NCBI GenBank assembly: GCA_010279815.1
Contig: QEOQ01000238.1
Location: 970,552-1,020,685 of the forward strand
Direction of reading: 5' to 3'
Origin: Brachionus plicatilis
Taxonomy: Eukaryota > Rotifera > Eurotatoria > Ploima > Brachionidae
DNA length: 50,134 nt
The notes below the pieces were generated by a model. The model did not search any database and was not told the origin of the DNA. It saw nothing but the letters and a program-made list of their open reading frames with translations. Both the position numbers and the translations under genes were made by a program. Positions 17,596 to 29,040 of the stretch are shown here, one piece after another; the first letter of the stretch is position 1, and each line of letters opens with the position of its first letter.

Positions 17596-17987
17596 TATCC
17601 TTTTTATAGAACCATTTTAAAACAATTAGAAAATAAATTATAAATTTTAAACTTTCGTACTGTAATTTGGTTTTGTGATATTCAGTACAAAATGATAAAA
17701 AGAACAGAAAAAAATTGAACAACTTTTTTTCTAGGTTTTAAGACTTTAAGGTTTTAACTTAATTCTGTAAGTGCAACATAGTGCAACATTCAAAGTTGCA
17801 TCAAATATCATGGTCTGCTGAAATCTGCAAATTTAGCAGACCATGATATTTGATGCAACTTTGAATGTTGCACTATGCATTCACAGAATTAATTTTAAAC
17901 TTTTAGAAAAAAAGTTATTTATTTTTTTTTAACTTTGTTCTGTTCTTTTGTACTGAACTTTACAAAACCCTGTAATTTCACATTGCC
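17596..17987. mobile_element. Composite foldback element (GGCAATGTGAAAT family)
   Basis: A large inverted repeat has arms meeting near 17836. The core pair is GTTGCATCAAATATCATGGT / ACCATGATATTTGATGCAAC, with outer parts matching around TACTGTAATTTGG..TTCAGTACAAAA. The right end (..TTTCACATTGCC, 17987) and left sequences such as AATTAGAAAATAAATTATA also occur in the foldback at 40545-40897, so the two are related. It sits next to the third Thr-rich gene fragment. Confidence 0.7.
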
Positions 17988-17990
17988 AAA

Positions 17991-18085
17991 AAATTAAATT
18001 ATTCTTCATAGCTGATGATAAATTTAAATAAGCATTTGTAATTTGACTGACAAAACTTTTCAAAAATTTCATCTGTTAAAAACCT
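17991..18085 (-). pseudogene. Third, degenerate copy of the Thr-rich gene (C-terminal part)
   Basis: Matches 10000-10095 (TTAAATTATTCTTCATAGCTG, GACAAAACTTTTCAAAAA and TCACCTGTTAAA in altered form), with substitutions and a small deletion. It spans the point where the LINE joins copy 2, so it is an independent older duplicate. Confidence 0.75.
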
Positions 18086-18089
18086 TTTA

Positions 18090-18990
18090 TAAGCACAATG
18101 TTTACGATAAAAAGAATCAAGAAAAGAAAAGATAGATTAAAATCTTATGTTTTAAAAAAACGTCAAAATTGTTCAATATTATTAACATCTTTGTTTCTAA
18201 AAAAATTTTCTTGGCGCTTCAGGTATTAAAAATAATTTTGAATTCCAATATTATTTTTAAATCTTGCCAATCTTATTTAAACATGAATTCAAAAATATGT
18301 ATATTAATTTGCGTCAATTTATAGTCAAATAAGTTCAGATAAGTAAAGAGTTGGAATAAGATTTGGAAATTTTAAAAATTATTTCAATATTAATAACAAT
18401 ATTAATGAACAAATAAGTTTTAAAAATATGAACAAAATTTTTTTTATTCATCTAAAAATATATTGTTATTGATCTTTAAAATAAAAAAGAACCAAAAAAA
18501 TTTACGGTTCATATTTTTTGTCCTAAAAAACAGCTAAAGAAAGTTGTGTAGTAGTCATGGAAGCAGAGGATGATGAGCAGACAAGATGAGCGCCTCCCCA
18601 TTATCCACTAGGATAGATAGGCATTTATTATATTTTAAGAGTTTTTATACATTTGTACATTTATTATTTAATTTAATGAATTTATAATTTAGTTTAGAAT
18701 TAGACTGTTTCATTTGCTTTAAAGAATTTTTTGTTAAAAGGAAATCAAAAACTTTCAAATAAAATGCTTCCTAATAATAATTTTGTGATTTTAGTTGATA
18801 TAGAAGTTGGCTAAAATTGCTTGCTTATTGTAATTCAAAAAACATTTCAATTTGAACTAGGTGAATTTGACTAAATGTTTGAAATTACAATTCTAACAAA
18901 TGAAATCTTGCACTTATTTTTATTTTTTTTAAATTTTTAAATAAAAAAAAAAACTTTAAAAATAAAAATCAAAAATGAGTTTTTCTATTT
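18090..18990. other. Non-coding stretch with one GC-richer patch
   Basis: Mostly AT-rich with no exon. 18540-18620 (GAAGCAGAGGATGATGAGCA, GAGCGCCTCCCCATTATCC) is distinctly richer in G+C and followed by a TATAA-poor tail. It may be a remnant of an LTR or an untranslated exon, but nothing identifies it. Confidence 0.4.
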
Positions 18991-18995
18991 TGTTC

Positions 18996-19749
18996 TCAAT
19001 GAAGATATTTTAATTTTGCTTGTAAAGTTAGATCACAATTAAATCCACTTTTGGTTGGAATTGTTCGACAACTGGCGGACATTTTAGCCGTGTTTTTGTT
19101 AGTCGAAATTGACAACAAATGTTCGCTTTTTAAGTTTGTAATCAAATCAATAGAATACTGGTCTCCATTTATTACCAAATTTAGAGCATCATTGTACTTT
19201 GACTCAATCATTTGGTAAAAAGAAAAATTAGTGCCTGCAACATATGAACTGCTCGACCAGCTGCATTGCCACTGTCCTCCATTCAAAACAATTCTAGTCT
19301 CGACTATTGCATCGTTGAGCGTGGCTTGACAACTATCGCTCTTTTCAATAGCCTTAAAAAATCCTCGAAAAGAACTTCTCTCACGAAGTCTTATGGTGCA
19401 CATATTTTTCCAATCACTTATTTTGAACAGATGGGACATGTTCAAACCAACTGAATTCAAAATGTCCTCCACGGTCACTTGAAAAAAGAAATAAAAAATG
19501 AATTTTTTTTTAAGTTTTATTAAATTGAATGTTACATGGTGCATTGGTGGTCGATGATGTTTGAACTGAAGCAAGTGTCTTGGGCTTTGGAAACTTTTCA
19601 AAAGCTACATCTAGTTTATTTACTGGTTTAAGTGTTAACTGTGACAAACCGAATTGAACTTTGAGATTAAATTAAAAATAATTCTAAATTTGAATTTTTA
19701 GCTTACCTAAACTTATGAGAGCGAATATGATAATTTTTTTTGAATGCAT
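18996..19749 (-). CDS. Secreted protein of unknown family, three exons, 215 aa
   Basis: Exons 19749-19707, 19658-19536 and 19477-18996 join in phase (introns of 48 and 58 nt with GTAAGC..AAAG and GTAACA..CAAG ends). They total 648 nt to the stop. The first exon plus the start of exon 2 encode a signal peptide (MHSKKIIIFALISLVQFGLS). The mature part has a Ser/Thr linker (QTSSTTNAP), then TVEDILNSVGLNMSHLFKIS and a compact domain with four Cys (MCTIRL, SCQATL, WQCSW, SASC) plus FNCDLTLQAK at the end. Potential N-glycosylation sites occur at NMS and NFS. I recognise no family. Intact frame, splice sites and signal peptide indicate a live gene. Confidence 0.75.
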
Positions 19750-19759
19750 TTTAAGTTTG

Positions 19760-21030
19760 TTTGAATTTGAGAATGTTCCATTATTTTATAGCCATTTTGT
19801 ACATGATTTCTAAAAAAAGAATCACTAATGATTCAAGTTAATCAGACATTAATGATTAATTTTAAAAATGGAATCATGCATTAGTCTTTTTTTTTTTTTG
19901 AATTTTTTTAAATTAAATTTTTTTTGAGTTTGATCTTAGTTGAGGAAGATAGCGTTAAAATATTTCAAAAGTGAATTAAAGTGAGAGAATGATTTAAGGT
20001 AAATAATGGAAGCGCAGCATGAAATTTATTTTAAATTACTTATGACATTGAAATATTTTTTGCATTTACCTTTTAAGATTTTTTGTGGCATTCGATTAAT
20101 AAAATGTATGCTAAAAAAATATTTAACTAAGTAAATAAACAAAAAATAAAATAACAAGCTGCAGATCACGGGTAAGCCAGTTTTTTTTTTATAAAAATAA
20201 AATTGTTTAAAATTCTGTCATAGACTGAATTATTTTTTTATCCTTTTTATCTTTATCTTAAACTTGAAAAATTGAAATGAGCCCCTAATAATTTTTTAAA
20301 GTGACTTAAAATTCAAAATATTTCTGAGTTTGTTCAATTTTACTTTTTTCCTAAAAAATTGACTGCAAATTCACCACATCTAAACATATCCACCACAATG
20401 ATACTCACAAGTTCTCAAAATTGGAGGGATCATTTCATTTTAGATAAAAAAATACAAAAATTCAAAAGAACAAGTTAAATTAAATGAACTAAAACAAAAA
20501 ACTAAAAAATTTGTGAAATATAAAAGATTTATTAATTGAAATAAGAGAAAAATTAAAAGAACATTGATTTTTTTAAACTATTTTTTTAAGGCGGACAATT
20601 TTTAATACCTCTATTTAAATAAAAATACCGCTAATTTAAGAACAAAAACACGTCTAAATTAATAAAATCATAATTATTAATAATAAGTATAAAAATTAAA
20701 AAAAAGGGTTAAAGATATTATCATTTTATTAAAAACTTAAAAAAGCAAATTAGCTTAGCAAAAAATTTCCAAAAAAACAAAAAAAAGAAAATTGCACAAT
20801 GATCATCAAAACAAATTAATAAAATTGCACTTTTTTTAATTGAATTTTTTTTTGTGTTAATACCGTATTAAAGAAAAAAATGTTCATAAAAGGTTAACAT
20901 ATTAAAATATTTATTGAAATTGATTATAAAATAAAAGCGAGTCGAATTGAAAGAAAAATCATTCCCTTTGACTGCATATGGTCATATTTAGTTTTTGAGT
21001 ATATCTTTGGATTTAAAAAATGCACCGGCT
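19760..21030. other. AT-rich non-coding stretch
   Basis: Homopolymer-rich sequence upstream of the secreted-protein gene. No exon, transposon terminus or repeat family is recognised. Confidence 0.5.
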
Positions 21031-21039
21031 AATTTAGAC

Positions 21040-21322
21040 CAGAGTTGTCTAAAAGTCACAAGTCTCAAGTCAAGTCCAAGTCCAGACTTTTTTTTTTTTC
21101 AAAAGTCCGACCAAAGACTTGGACTTTTTTTTTTAGGCTTTAAAATTTTGAATACTGAAGAAGAAATATATACTAAAATTACAAGAAAATTCTGATATAT
21201 GGCAAATCTTTTGAATTAGACAACCCAAGAGCATATAATTTTTTTGATATAAAGCCTGATCCAGTAAATTTAAAAAAAAAATTCTTGACTTAGACTTTTT
21301 TTTGGTCTTTTAAACAACTCTG
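21040..21322. mobile_element. hAT-type MITE with 8-bp target duplication
   Basis: The terminal inverted repeats CAGAGTTGTCTAAAAG and CTTTTAAACAACTCTG begin CAGAG.TG as in hAT elements. They are flanked by perfect 8-bp duplications ATTTAGAC (21032-21039 and 21323-21330). The 283-bp interior has repeated CAAGTC/GACTTG motifs and no ORF. Confidence 0.9.
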
Positions 21323-21621
21323 ATTTAGACTAATACAGTAATTAGTAGGAAATCTCGCTTTTTTCAAAGTATAAATTGCAGGGGTTGTTACAATAAATAG
21401 TCTCAAAATCATTTGATTTAATTTAAATTTTGAATATTTAAATTATATTAATAGTTTTTTGAATATTTAATCGATATGCCTCCAAAGTCTTCCTGGAAAA
21501 AAAGATCGCTCAAAAAATGCTTAAAGAACGCCATTCTTCGTTAGCGTTTTTTACGCCTCCAAACGAAGGTTTATCAGCGTTTTTTTAGATTTTTCAAAAT
21601 AATTGTTTTAATAAACAGAGC

Positions 21622-21690
21622 TGGCATCTTGAAGTTGATGATCAATTCAAAATATCATTTCAATTCAAAAAGTTTATCTTGTTTATACTT
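21622..21690 (+). repeat. Terminal fragment of the 48677-49218 foldback family
   Basis: GGCATCTTGAAGTTGATGAT followed by CAATTCAAAATATCATTTCA matches the outer ~60 nt of one arm of that element. Confidence 0.8.
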
Positions 21691-21779
21691 GTGGCACAAA
21701 ATTATCGACAAACTTCCGGATCACTAGACGAGAGCGATTATGGTTTACTAAGATAAATCGCTTGCCATGGTTAACAATA

Positions 21780-22735
21780 ATGGCGAATAGTCGCGAATGT
21801 TAAAAACGACGATATGAGTTAAACAAGGTGACCCACTGTCGCCTAGATTATTTGCAATTTACCTAAAGGATTTGGTTGAATCAATTGATCAACTAAACCT
21901 CGGAGTCAAGGTGGGAAAAATGCTCATCAATATCGTACTCTAAGCGTACGACATACTGCTTATGGCTGAGAGTCCAGACGATTTGCAAACACTGGCGAAT
22001 ACAACGAGGGAATTTGGCGAAAGTGGCAGATCAAATATAACCCGAGTAAGACTGTTCTTATGGCATTTGGAATGCCAAAAAAAGACAAGAACAAAGCGAT
22101 CAAAGTTGAATTTGAGAAGCAACAAATTAAACGAGTAAACACGGTGAAATATTTAGGTGTACAAATAAATGATCAATTGTCGAACTCGTCACGCTTAGAT
22201 AATAGAAGAATGGGCACATTTACGACATTGGGTGCCATTTAAAAAAAGTATCCTTAACCAGAACACCAAAACCGATCTTAAGGTACATCTTTACAAAACA
22301 TATTGTCGCCCTGTTTTGTATTACAGTGCCGAATGTTTACCACTAAATACCTAGGAAACAAACACAATGCAAAAAGTCGAATCGAACACTATAAAGGGTC
22401 TGGTTGAGGTGAGAAGAAGAAAGTGGAGTACTTTGCTCTTAGCCGCGCTAGGTTTAAATAAGGTAAATGAGTGATTGGCCGTCCTCAAAAAATGGGTACT
22501 ACCGCAATCTGATCGAGAGCAAGTACACGCGAAAAATAACCGAACAAGTAATCGAGCAATCGGAAAATAAAGGCAGAGGTATTAACAGGAAATCAATGGT
22601 CGCGCAGATGGTAAATAAGCACAAGAGTAATGATATCGAACAAATCTACACATCGAGTCTAAAAGCAACTAAAGAGATAGATGAGAAATTTAAATTACTA
22701 ATTGGAACTGAAGAGGTTAAAAACACTTTTCATTT
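21780..22735 (+). pseudogene. Decayed LINE reverse transcriptase, 3' half
   Basis: Around 21825 the frame reads QGDPLSPRLFAIYLKDLVES (RT block 4). It then has a disrupted A(Y)D catalytic region near 21948, where an in-frame TAA precedes AYDILLMAESPDDLQTLANT, with Tyr in place of the first catalytic Asp. Next come NPSKTVLMAFGMPK, VNTVKYLGVQINDQLSNSSR and YKTYCRPVLYYSAECLP, the usual post-RT blocks. Several stops and frame changes split it, with one tail piece open at 22467-22735. The 5' half and ORF1 are absent. It is a different lineage from the LINE at 10875. Confidence 0.8.
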
Positions 22736-22787
22736 ATCAGGCTTGTGCGTAAGTCAAAAATTAAAGCAAACAGATATCTTTCGATGG

Positions 22788-22830
22788 CTTTCGGCGTTAA
22801 TTGAATTAATTATTCAATTAACGCCGAAAG
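22788..22830. repeat. Perfect 18-bp-arm palindrome
   Basis: CTTTCGGCGTTAATTGAA, a 7-nt loop, then the exact complement. A related GGCGTTAATTGAA occurs at about 23192 and CTTTCGG at 25693. It could be a terminus or a short foldback. Confidence 0.8.
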
Positions 22831-23427
22831 TGCAATTTTTTAATTATTCTATAGAATTTTACTTTTTTATCTTATGTAATTATGCCTGTCTGGCTTAAAT
22901 AAAATAAATGATAAATTACGATAATAGACTTTCGGTTAATATTGGAAGTAACTGAAGTTGACTCGATTTGAAATTTTAAAATAAATAAAAAATTAATCGA
23001 GTAGGAAAATAAAGCGTTAGCATTAAAAAAACGTATTATTTAAATTTGTCTAAATTAAGAAAATTATGAATATATTTTATTTTTAGAATTTTTTTTTATT
23101 TTCATAATCTTTTTTTTTGTCTTGCATATTTTATTTTTGTCCATGGGACTTTTACTTTTACTAATTCATAACAATTTTTCATCGTCGTTTGGCGTTAATT
23201 GAAATAAATTAAATTATAATTAAATTTATTTTAAAATTTAATCAAAATTTAATTGTTTTTCTTTTATAAATATATTGTATTATAATGTACATACATTTTC
23301 ATTTACATATAATTAAAGGTTTAAATAATGAGCAATCGCCAACCACAAAAACAAAACACCCTTGAGCAATCTAATTCTATGAAGCAGATAAATGCAACTA
23401 CTGAATCGCGAAAATTATGAAAATGAT

Positions 23428-23610
23428 ATGGAAAGACAGGGAAACGTTCAATCAATAGTAAGACAAAATAATAGTCATTAACTTGATAGAAAAAAAAACA
23501 TCGAAAATTTATTTCATAGTTGCATAATAATAGAATACATCTACAATAGAAAATAAACCATAGATAGTCACTTAATAGTGTGCATCATTTAATATTCTAA
23601 TAAAAACTAA
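23428..23610. repeat. AATAG-rich subterminal array, left side of the MULE
   Basis: Many copies of (A)ATAG occur (CAATAGT, AATAATAG, GATAGA, ACAATAGA, CATAGATAG, TTAATAGTG). The complementary CTATTA array lies at 25400-25540. This fits multiple transposase-binding sites at the two ends of one element. Confidence 0.5.
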
Positions 23611-23696
23611 GTCAGAATTTTTTTACAATAAAAAAAAAAAAAAAAATAGAGAATTTTAATAGGAATAATGTTACCTCAAAATTTTCACCTCATCTT

Positions 23697-25347
23697 TTGA
23701 GAAATGGAAAAATAAGAAAAATTTATTTACAACAACCTAAACCAACAGTAACAGATTTGATTAGTGACTTTGAGAAAAGTTTAGTGTTAGATGATGGTGG
23801 TATGTGCTCAAGTACTTTTATTCAAGATCGAGATAAAACAGTTGATTTTGATTTGCCTTATGTATCGGAAGATATTGACGTTGTTGATGACTTAGAGTTT
23901 GGAAATTGTATTGTTGCTGATGATGATGTTTGCTCTGACGATGATGAGGTAGATCAAGAAACTCGGATTTTCATCGATAAATTACTCGAACATGACTATA
24001 ATTTTCACGATAGTGGTAATTTAAAAATTGTAGCTACTCAACAGTATAGACCAAAACTAGCCGATGGGGGATTTTTCTACACGATTGATAAGCGTGAAAA
24101 TAAAATAATCTATTGGAAATGTGAGCGAACAGGAAGCAAAAAAGTCCCAAAATGTCCTGGTCGGACACAATCAATTGGCTTCACAAAACCTGTCAAAGAA
24201 TCTGTTCAACATAATCACGAGCCTGATCCTATTAGAGAGGAAGTTCTTGTGGTTATTGCAAGGATTCTAAAACGAGCTTTTTTGACGAATGAACCTCCGC
24301 GTACAATTATCAAGCAGTGATTAAAAGATATTAGTTCTGAGGCCGCTGCGATAATGCCTCGCATAGGTTCATTAACTCAAAGAATACGACGAATCCGTCT
24401 TAAAAAAACAGTGTATGGGAAAAATCCACAAAATGTCAAAGAAATAGATTTAAAGCCTGAGTTAAAAGTCACTTTAAGAAAAGAGCTTTTTTTATGGGAC
24501 GATAGTGGGGCCGATGACCCACAAAGGATTTTAGTTTTTACTACAGAACGAAATATTGAGACATTAAACGAGGCTAAAATATGGTTCTGTGATGGTACTT
24601 TTGATTCATGTCCACTGATTTTTAAACAGATTTTTACAGTACAAGGTTTTAAAAATGGTAAGTTTCTACCTCTGATTTATGCTGTTTTACCAGACAAAAA
24701 ACAAGAAACCTACATGAAATTTTTTAATATACTTGTTTGTTATGTTGAGATGCCTGAGAAGGTAAACATTGATTTTGAATTGGCCATTATGAACTCTATT
24801 AATGCTGTTTTTAAATGTTCCGTTGCAGGTTGTTGGTTTCATTTTTGTCAAAACATGCAAAAACATGTATCCGAGAATGGTTTAATAAAATCTTTAAGCA
24901 ACAAAGCTGTGTTCAAATGTTACCAATGGGTCAAGTGTTTACCATTCGTTCCTTTAGAAGACGTTTCAAGGGCTTTTAAAATCATCAAAGAGTCATCACC
25001 TCCAGTTTTGGATGGTTTTATTATATGTTGAAAACTACTATGTTCTTGGCAAATTAAAAGCCGGTTCTAAAAGTATTAGAGGACGGATAATAATTCCGCC
25101 ATATTCCTGGAATGTTTATGACCGAGTTTTGAGAGATTTACCAAGGACGAACAATAATATTGAGTCATGGCATAAGAACTTTGAGACTGATGCTAAAAAA
25201 CATCCAAGTGTTAATTCTTTGGTAAATCAATTCCAACAAGAACAAAACCTAACTGACATGTATCTTGACCAACTAAACAGTGGTGATGTTCCCACTCGTA
25301 GAGATGCTGCAATTGCAAAAGACGAGAAAATTAAATTTTTGTGTTAA
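23697..25347 (+). pseudogene. FLYWCH zinc finger plus MULE transposase, broken twice
   Basis: An acidic N-terminal region (DDDVCSDDDEVDQETRIF) is followed by a FLYWCH finger at about residues 123-178: GFFYTIDKRENKIIYWKCER, then KCPGRTQ and HNHEPDP. An in-frame TGA at 24318-24320 interrupts the frame, which then reopens. The MULE domain follows: IWFCDGTFDSCPLIFKQIFT (first Asp), LPLIYAVLPDKKQETY, NIDFELAIMNSI (second Asp) and GCWFHFCQNMQKHV (the CxxH block). Near 25010-25030 a one-base frameshift is needed to continue into YVLGKLKAGSKSIRGRIIIP, WNVYDRVLRDLPRTNNNIES and WHKNFETDAKKHPSV. The rest is well conserved. The animal FLYWCH-MULE type is clear, but this copy is inactive. Confidence 0.85.
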
Positions 25348-25399
25348 AACAATAAGACAACTCTATTAAAAAATTATCTAGACGGCTTAATAGCTAATT

Positions 25400-25545
25400 T
25401 TTAAAACAGATTTTTATCACACTAAAATTAACATTCTACTATATTTTTTTCTATTAATTGACAAACTATTAATTATAATTCTATTAAATAAATTTCTATT
25501 ATCTTATGTTTTTTTTTTCTTCACTATTAATTGGCATTCTTTTAT
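25400..25545. repeat. CTATTA-rich subterminal array, right side of the MULE
   Basis: Repeated CTATTA (TTCTATTAATTGAC, AACTATTAATTATA, TTCTATTAAAT, CACTATTAATTGG) is inverted relative to the left array at 23428-23610. Confidence 0.5.
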
Positions 25546-25899
25546 TTGAACTAGTGCCGGAAAGTCAGGAACAAAACCCAAGCATTTCAACAACTGAATT
25601 AAAAGGCAGGAGCAAACTAATGACGCTTCATTAATTTTATTTAATTACAAGGTATTTTCTTTTATGTTGGATATATAGACTTTTGATATCGATGGCTTTC
25701 GGGCATGCTTCCGTTTTTTGAAAAACGTTATCTAACGGAAAAAATTTAACGATTTTAAAAAACAATAAATTTTTTTTAAAAAATAATATTTTAGATAATT
25801 TTGTAAAATTTTAAACCTGAAAAACCATAATTATAAAACAGCTATCATCGTTAACGTTTTTTTTTTCTGATATTTTTTGACTAAAATTTAAAATTTAAA

Positions 25900-26095
25900 A
25901 ACAAAAAAAAAATTCCAAGTTCAGGCTTTAAAATTTTAAACATTAAAGAAGAAATTTATGTTAAAATTGAAAAAAAGTTCTGATTCTGATATTGGACAAC
26001 CCAAATGTTAATAAATTTTTTGATATGAAGCCTGATCCAGCAAATTTAAAAAAAAATTCTCGACTTGGACTTTTTTTTTGGCCCAAGTAAAAATT
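25900..26095. repeat. Second copy of the hAT MITE interior
   Basis: AGGCTTTAAAATTTTAAACA, GATATGAAGCCTGATCCAGC and TTCTCGACTTGGACTTTTTT match 21133-21310 in the same orientation. The outer TIRs and target duplication are not evident here. Confidence 0.75.
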
Positions 26096-26099
26096 TGGC

Positions 26100-27240
26100 G
26101 AAAATTTATGAAAAAATTTTGAAATTTTTACTTCGAATTTTTTGTGTAGCTTTTTGTTAAAAATTTCGGAAACTCATTTCTAAATTTCTTCGAAAGTTTA
26201 TTTCGAAAATATTCCAAAATTTGATCTGAAAAATTTTACAATTTTTTTATAAGAAAAGCTTTACAAATTTACGAGATTATTTAAAGAAGTATCTTATCTA
26301 AATTATAAAATAAATTTGGACTTGGAAATAAAGGTTTTCAAAAAATTACAGAATTTATTTATTTAAACAATTGTATTAAAATTTATAAAAGTATATGAAA
26401 AACAAATTAATTTAGCAAAACGCCATAGGAAAATTAAACACAAATAAAAACTTCTTTATTAAATTCGAATAAGTAAGAAATTTTACTTTTCATCTCTAGT
26501 GTGATGATTCGTCATCTGATTCACTCTAAGAATCTGACTCCAAAATTGGCAATTCAATTTCTAATCGTGTTCTAAAATTTTGAAAACATTTTTTAAAAGA
26601 ATAAAGCCTAAAATTAAAAAAAAGAAGTAAATTAAAAATATTTGTCAAATACCTTTTAAAATTTCGGTCATATTCAATTGCTTAGTCAAACCTCAATTTT
26701 CAATTGCTAATTTGTTGATGATTTTGTTTTTCTCCTAAAGTTGAAATGTGAAATGACCTATTTAACTCAAAAGTAGAAGTTTTGATTTATTAATTCTATT
26801 TTTTTTTTTCAAATAAGAAGTTGAGAGGAGAGTAGTATTGCGAATCGACTTTGATTTTGCTTTGGAAATAAAAGGAAAAACGCTCTCTTTGATAAAATTC
26901 AGACAAGTCTCAAAAATGTAAAATATACGACTAATAAATTTTGAGAATCTCTGGATTCTATGAGCGTCTTACCTTCCAAAGAGGAAATTAAAGTTGAATT
27001 ACAATACTAGAGGAGAGTATTAAAAATCGCAATAAAATAATTGATCCTAAAAAAAGCGGCAATAAAATATACATAATTTAATACATGAACATACATAATT
27101 TAATTAAATTATGTATGTTCACAATTTTGGGTTTGATCTTGAGAAAAATAACCGGTTTTATTGTTTTAAAATTTTTTTTTTTAAAATGAACTTTATTTTT
27201 TTGATTTATAATCTTAAAAAGTCTGTTACCCTGAATAATC
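26100..27240. other. AT-rich stretch without a recognised gene
   Basis: A short minus-strand piece near 26490-26570 encodes an acidic tail (RTRLEIELPILESDS, stop, SESDDESSH), like the ends of some transposases, but is too short to assign. A perfect 34-nt palindrome, GAACATACATAATTTAA plus its complement, lies at 27087-27120. Confidence 0.45.
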
Positions 27241-27359
27241 ACTTATTCATCAGCTTGTCAACTGATGCACAAAGATAAGTAAGAATTATACTTGTCACGT
27301 ATCTCAGAAGTTAGACGCTTCGAAATGCTGACATATACTTTAAGCACGAAGCTCACGAA

Positions 27360-28635
27360 TTGGTAAGCTGTACAGAAGCCGAACAAATGGAATGGCTTCA
27401 AAATTTTCAAAATTCAGGAAAACCTAAGAAGTTGCTTATTGAGCTACTTTTCAAAAGAGCTGAGCTACTGGCCAGTATCAAAAAGATGAAAATAGAAGAA
27501 GATAGTTTTAGGATTATAAATCAATCAAAACAAAGTGAGGAAGGAGCAAAAAGTACCCTTCAAGAAATGGCCACTTCATCGAAAACTTTAATACATGAGG
27601 ATGTATTACAAGAAAACGTAGGATTCGGACTTAAGGAAACACGAATCATAATTTTTAAGTCGACGATATACCAAAATTATATGGAAACGATAGAGATAAA
27701 GTAGATGAATGGATATACCTAGTAGAAACTGAGGCTAGGACCCAAGGAATTATTAGAAGTAGGCTAATAGATTGCGTTACAAAACTCCTAAGAGGAAACG
27801 TCTTACAAATGCTTAGAAATATGCAAAAAAGAGATGAATCAGTTACGTGGGAAAAATTTAAAAATCAATTATTAGCAACCCTTAAACCAGCTGATGTTCA
27901 GAGAGGGCTAAGATCTGAACTAAAAAGTATTAAATTAACGTCAAATTTTGAGGACAACATAATGAAATTCCAGACAATTGCAAACAAAATACATAAGATA
28001 GATGAGTTCGAATTAGTCTGGTTCTTTCTTGAAGCCCTTGACCCAAGAGTTAGGGCCGAGTTAGAGTGTAAAAATGTAGAAACGCTAAATGATGCAATCC
28101 GGCATGCAAGAATTTTTACAAAAGGATTGAGAAATTTTAGCAAACCCACGGTTGCCAACTATTCAAGAAAAAAAAATTTTAATAATAAGGATTCTTTTAT
28201 GAAACCATCCATAAATGGAAAAGAATATGTATCAAAATTTAGAGGTCAGAAATTTGACCAAAATGGAAAAGAAAAATTTAGAAGCCAGAATGAGCTGAAG
28301 AAAAACTTAATATGCTTCGGATGTAAAAAACCAGGTCATAAAATTTCACAATGTAAGCTAAATAACAATAACAATTACTATAAGCAATATTCTAATACAA
28401 GAAGAGTTAATATGGTTGAGGAAGTTAACAATGATTCAGACAATAGGAAAGAAAATCCAGAATATGTGTACACATGTGATACAGGGAATCTTTTATATAT
28501 ATCAGCAACTATAGATGGTATAACACTAACTATGGCACTTGATAGCGGATGTACAACTTCAATATTAAGCAGAAAGTTTGTGGAAAGAAATAAAATAACC
28601 GTAAAGGAGTCAGAAATTACAATTGAATCTGACTC
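27360..28635 (+). pseudogene. Ty3/gypsy-type gag and start of protease, frameshifted and cut
   Basis: A first frame (about 27387-27700) holds a charged N-terminal segment. Near 27650 the coding frame shifts and the gag core follows: KVDEWIYLVETEARTQGI, VTWEKFKNQLLATLKPADVQ, LRSELKSIKLTSNFEDNI and LEALDPRVRAELE. A single CCHC knuckle is present, CFGCKKPGHKISQC (C-x2-C-x4-H-x4-C). Then comes the retropepsin active site in ITLTMALDSGCTTSILS (DSG). Coding breaks at about 28635, where sequence of another element in the opposite direction begins. RT, integrase and LTRs are missing. It is a 5' half of an LTR retrotransposon. Confidence 0.8.
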
Positions 28636-28931
28636 AGTGTTAGATTACTCTTATTATATGTTAAGAAAAGTCCTTCGCTTGTTTCATAGATATTCAAATT
28701 GCATTCAAATAATATTTTAATTACCTTAAACATTTGATTTCCGCTTGGGTTGCTTAATATATTATCGTACGGTAGATTAAGTTTTAACGAAGAGAATAAT
28801 CTATACGGACCAGTGTTAACTATTTCCTTATTCCATATAAGTATTGTATCTCCAAGGTTGAATTCTAAGTTGTTTGCATTGCAGATTTCATTGAATATTT
28901 TATTTTTATATCTTATTTTGTATTGCGTCAT
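28617..28931 (-). pseudogene. Integrase C-terminal fragment of a Ty3/gypsy-like element
   Basis: The minus-strand frame reads RYKNKIFNEICNANNLEFNL, GDTILIWNKEIVNTGPYRLF and LSNPSGNQMFK. A (F/L)xxGDxVLxWN motif followed by GPY is the usual integrase C-terminal, SH3-like layout. The last part overlaps the end of the gag-protease fragment on the other strand, so the true junction lies about 28635-28700. It appears to be AT-rich and separate from the GC-rich element that starts at 28950. Confidence 0.5.
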
Positions 28932-28959
28932 TGTGATGCTTATCTAGTTGTATATAAAT

Positions 28960-29024
28960 GTAAATTTGAAAATGATGTTTTGTTTAAAAAGCGTAACTTG
29001 CTTTGCTCTTGTGTTTGCTACACC
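28960..29024 (-). repeat. Start of a truncated 3' LTR, with polypurine tract
   Basis: Reading minus from 29034, GAGGGAAGA is followed by TGTGGTGTAGCAAACACAAG. That is a purine tract immediately followed by a TG-starting sequence, as at the 3' LTR boundary of Ty3/gypsy elements. Only some tens of bases of LTR remain before unrelated AT-rich DNA. Confidence 0.5.
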
Positions 29025-29040
29025 ACATCTTCCCTCGGCT

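Noticed and set aside
24318..24320. The in-frame TGA in the FLYWCH-MULE as another programmed readthrough
   Set aside because: Its following bases (UUA) match no known readthrough context, and the same gene also has a frameshift, so decay is the simpler explanation.
28617..28931. Extending the gag-protease ORF to its stop at 28720
   Set aside because: After about 28635 the plus frame no longer resembles retropepsin, while the minus strand carries another element's integrase tail, so the last 28 codons are chance.
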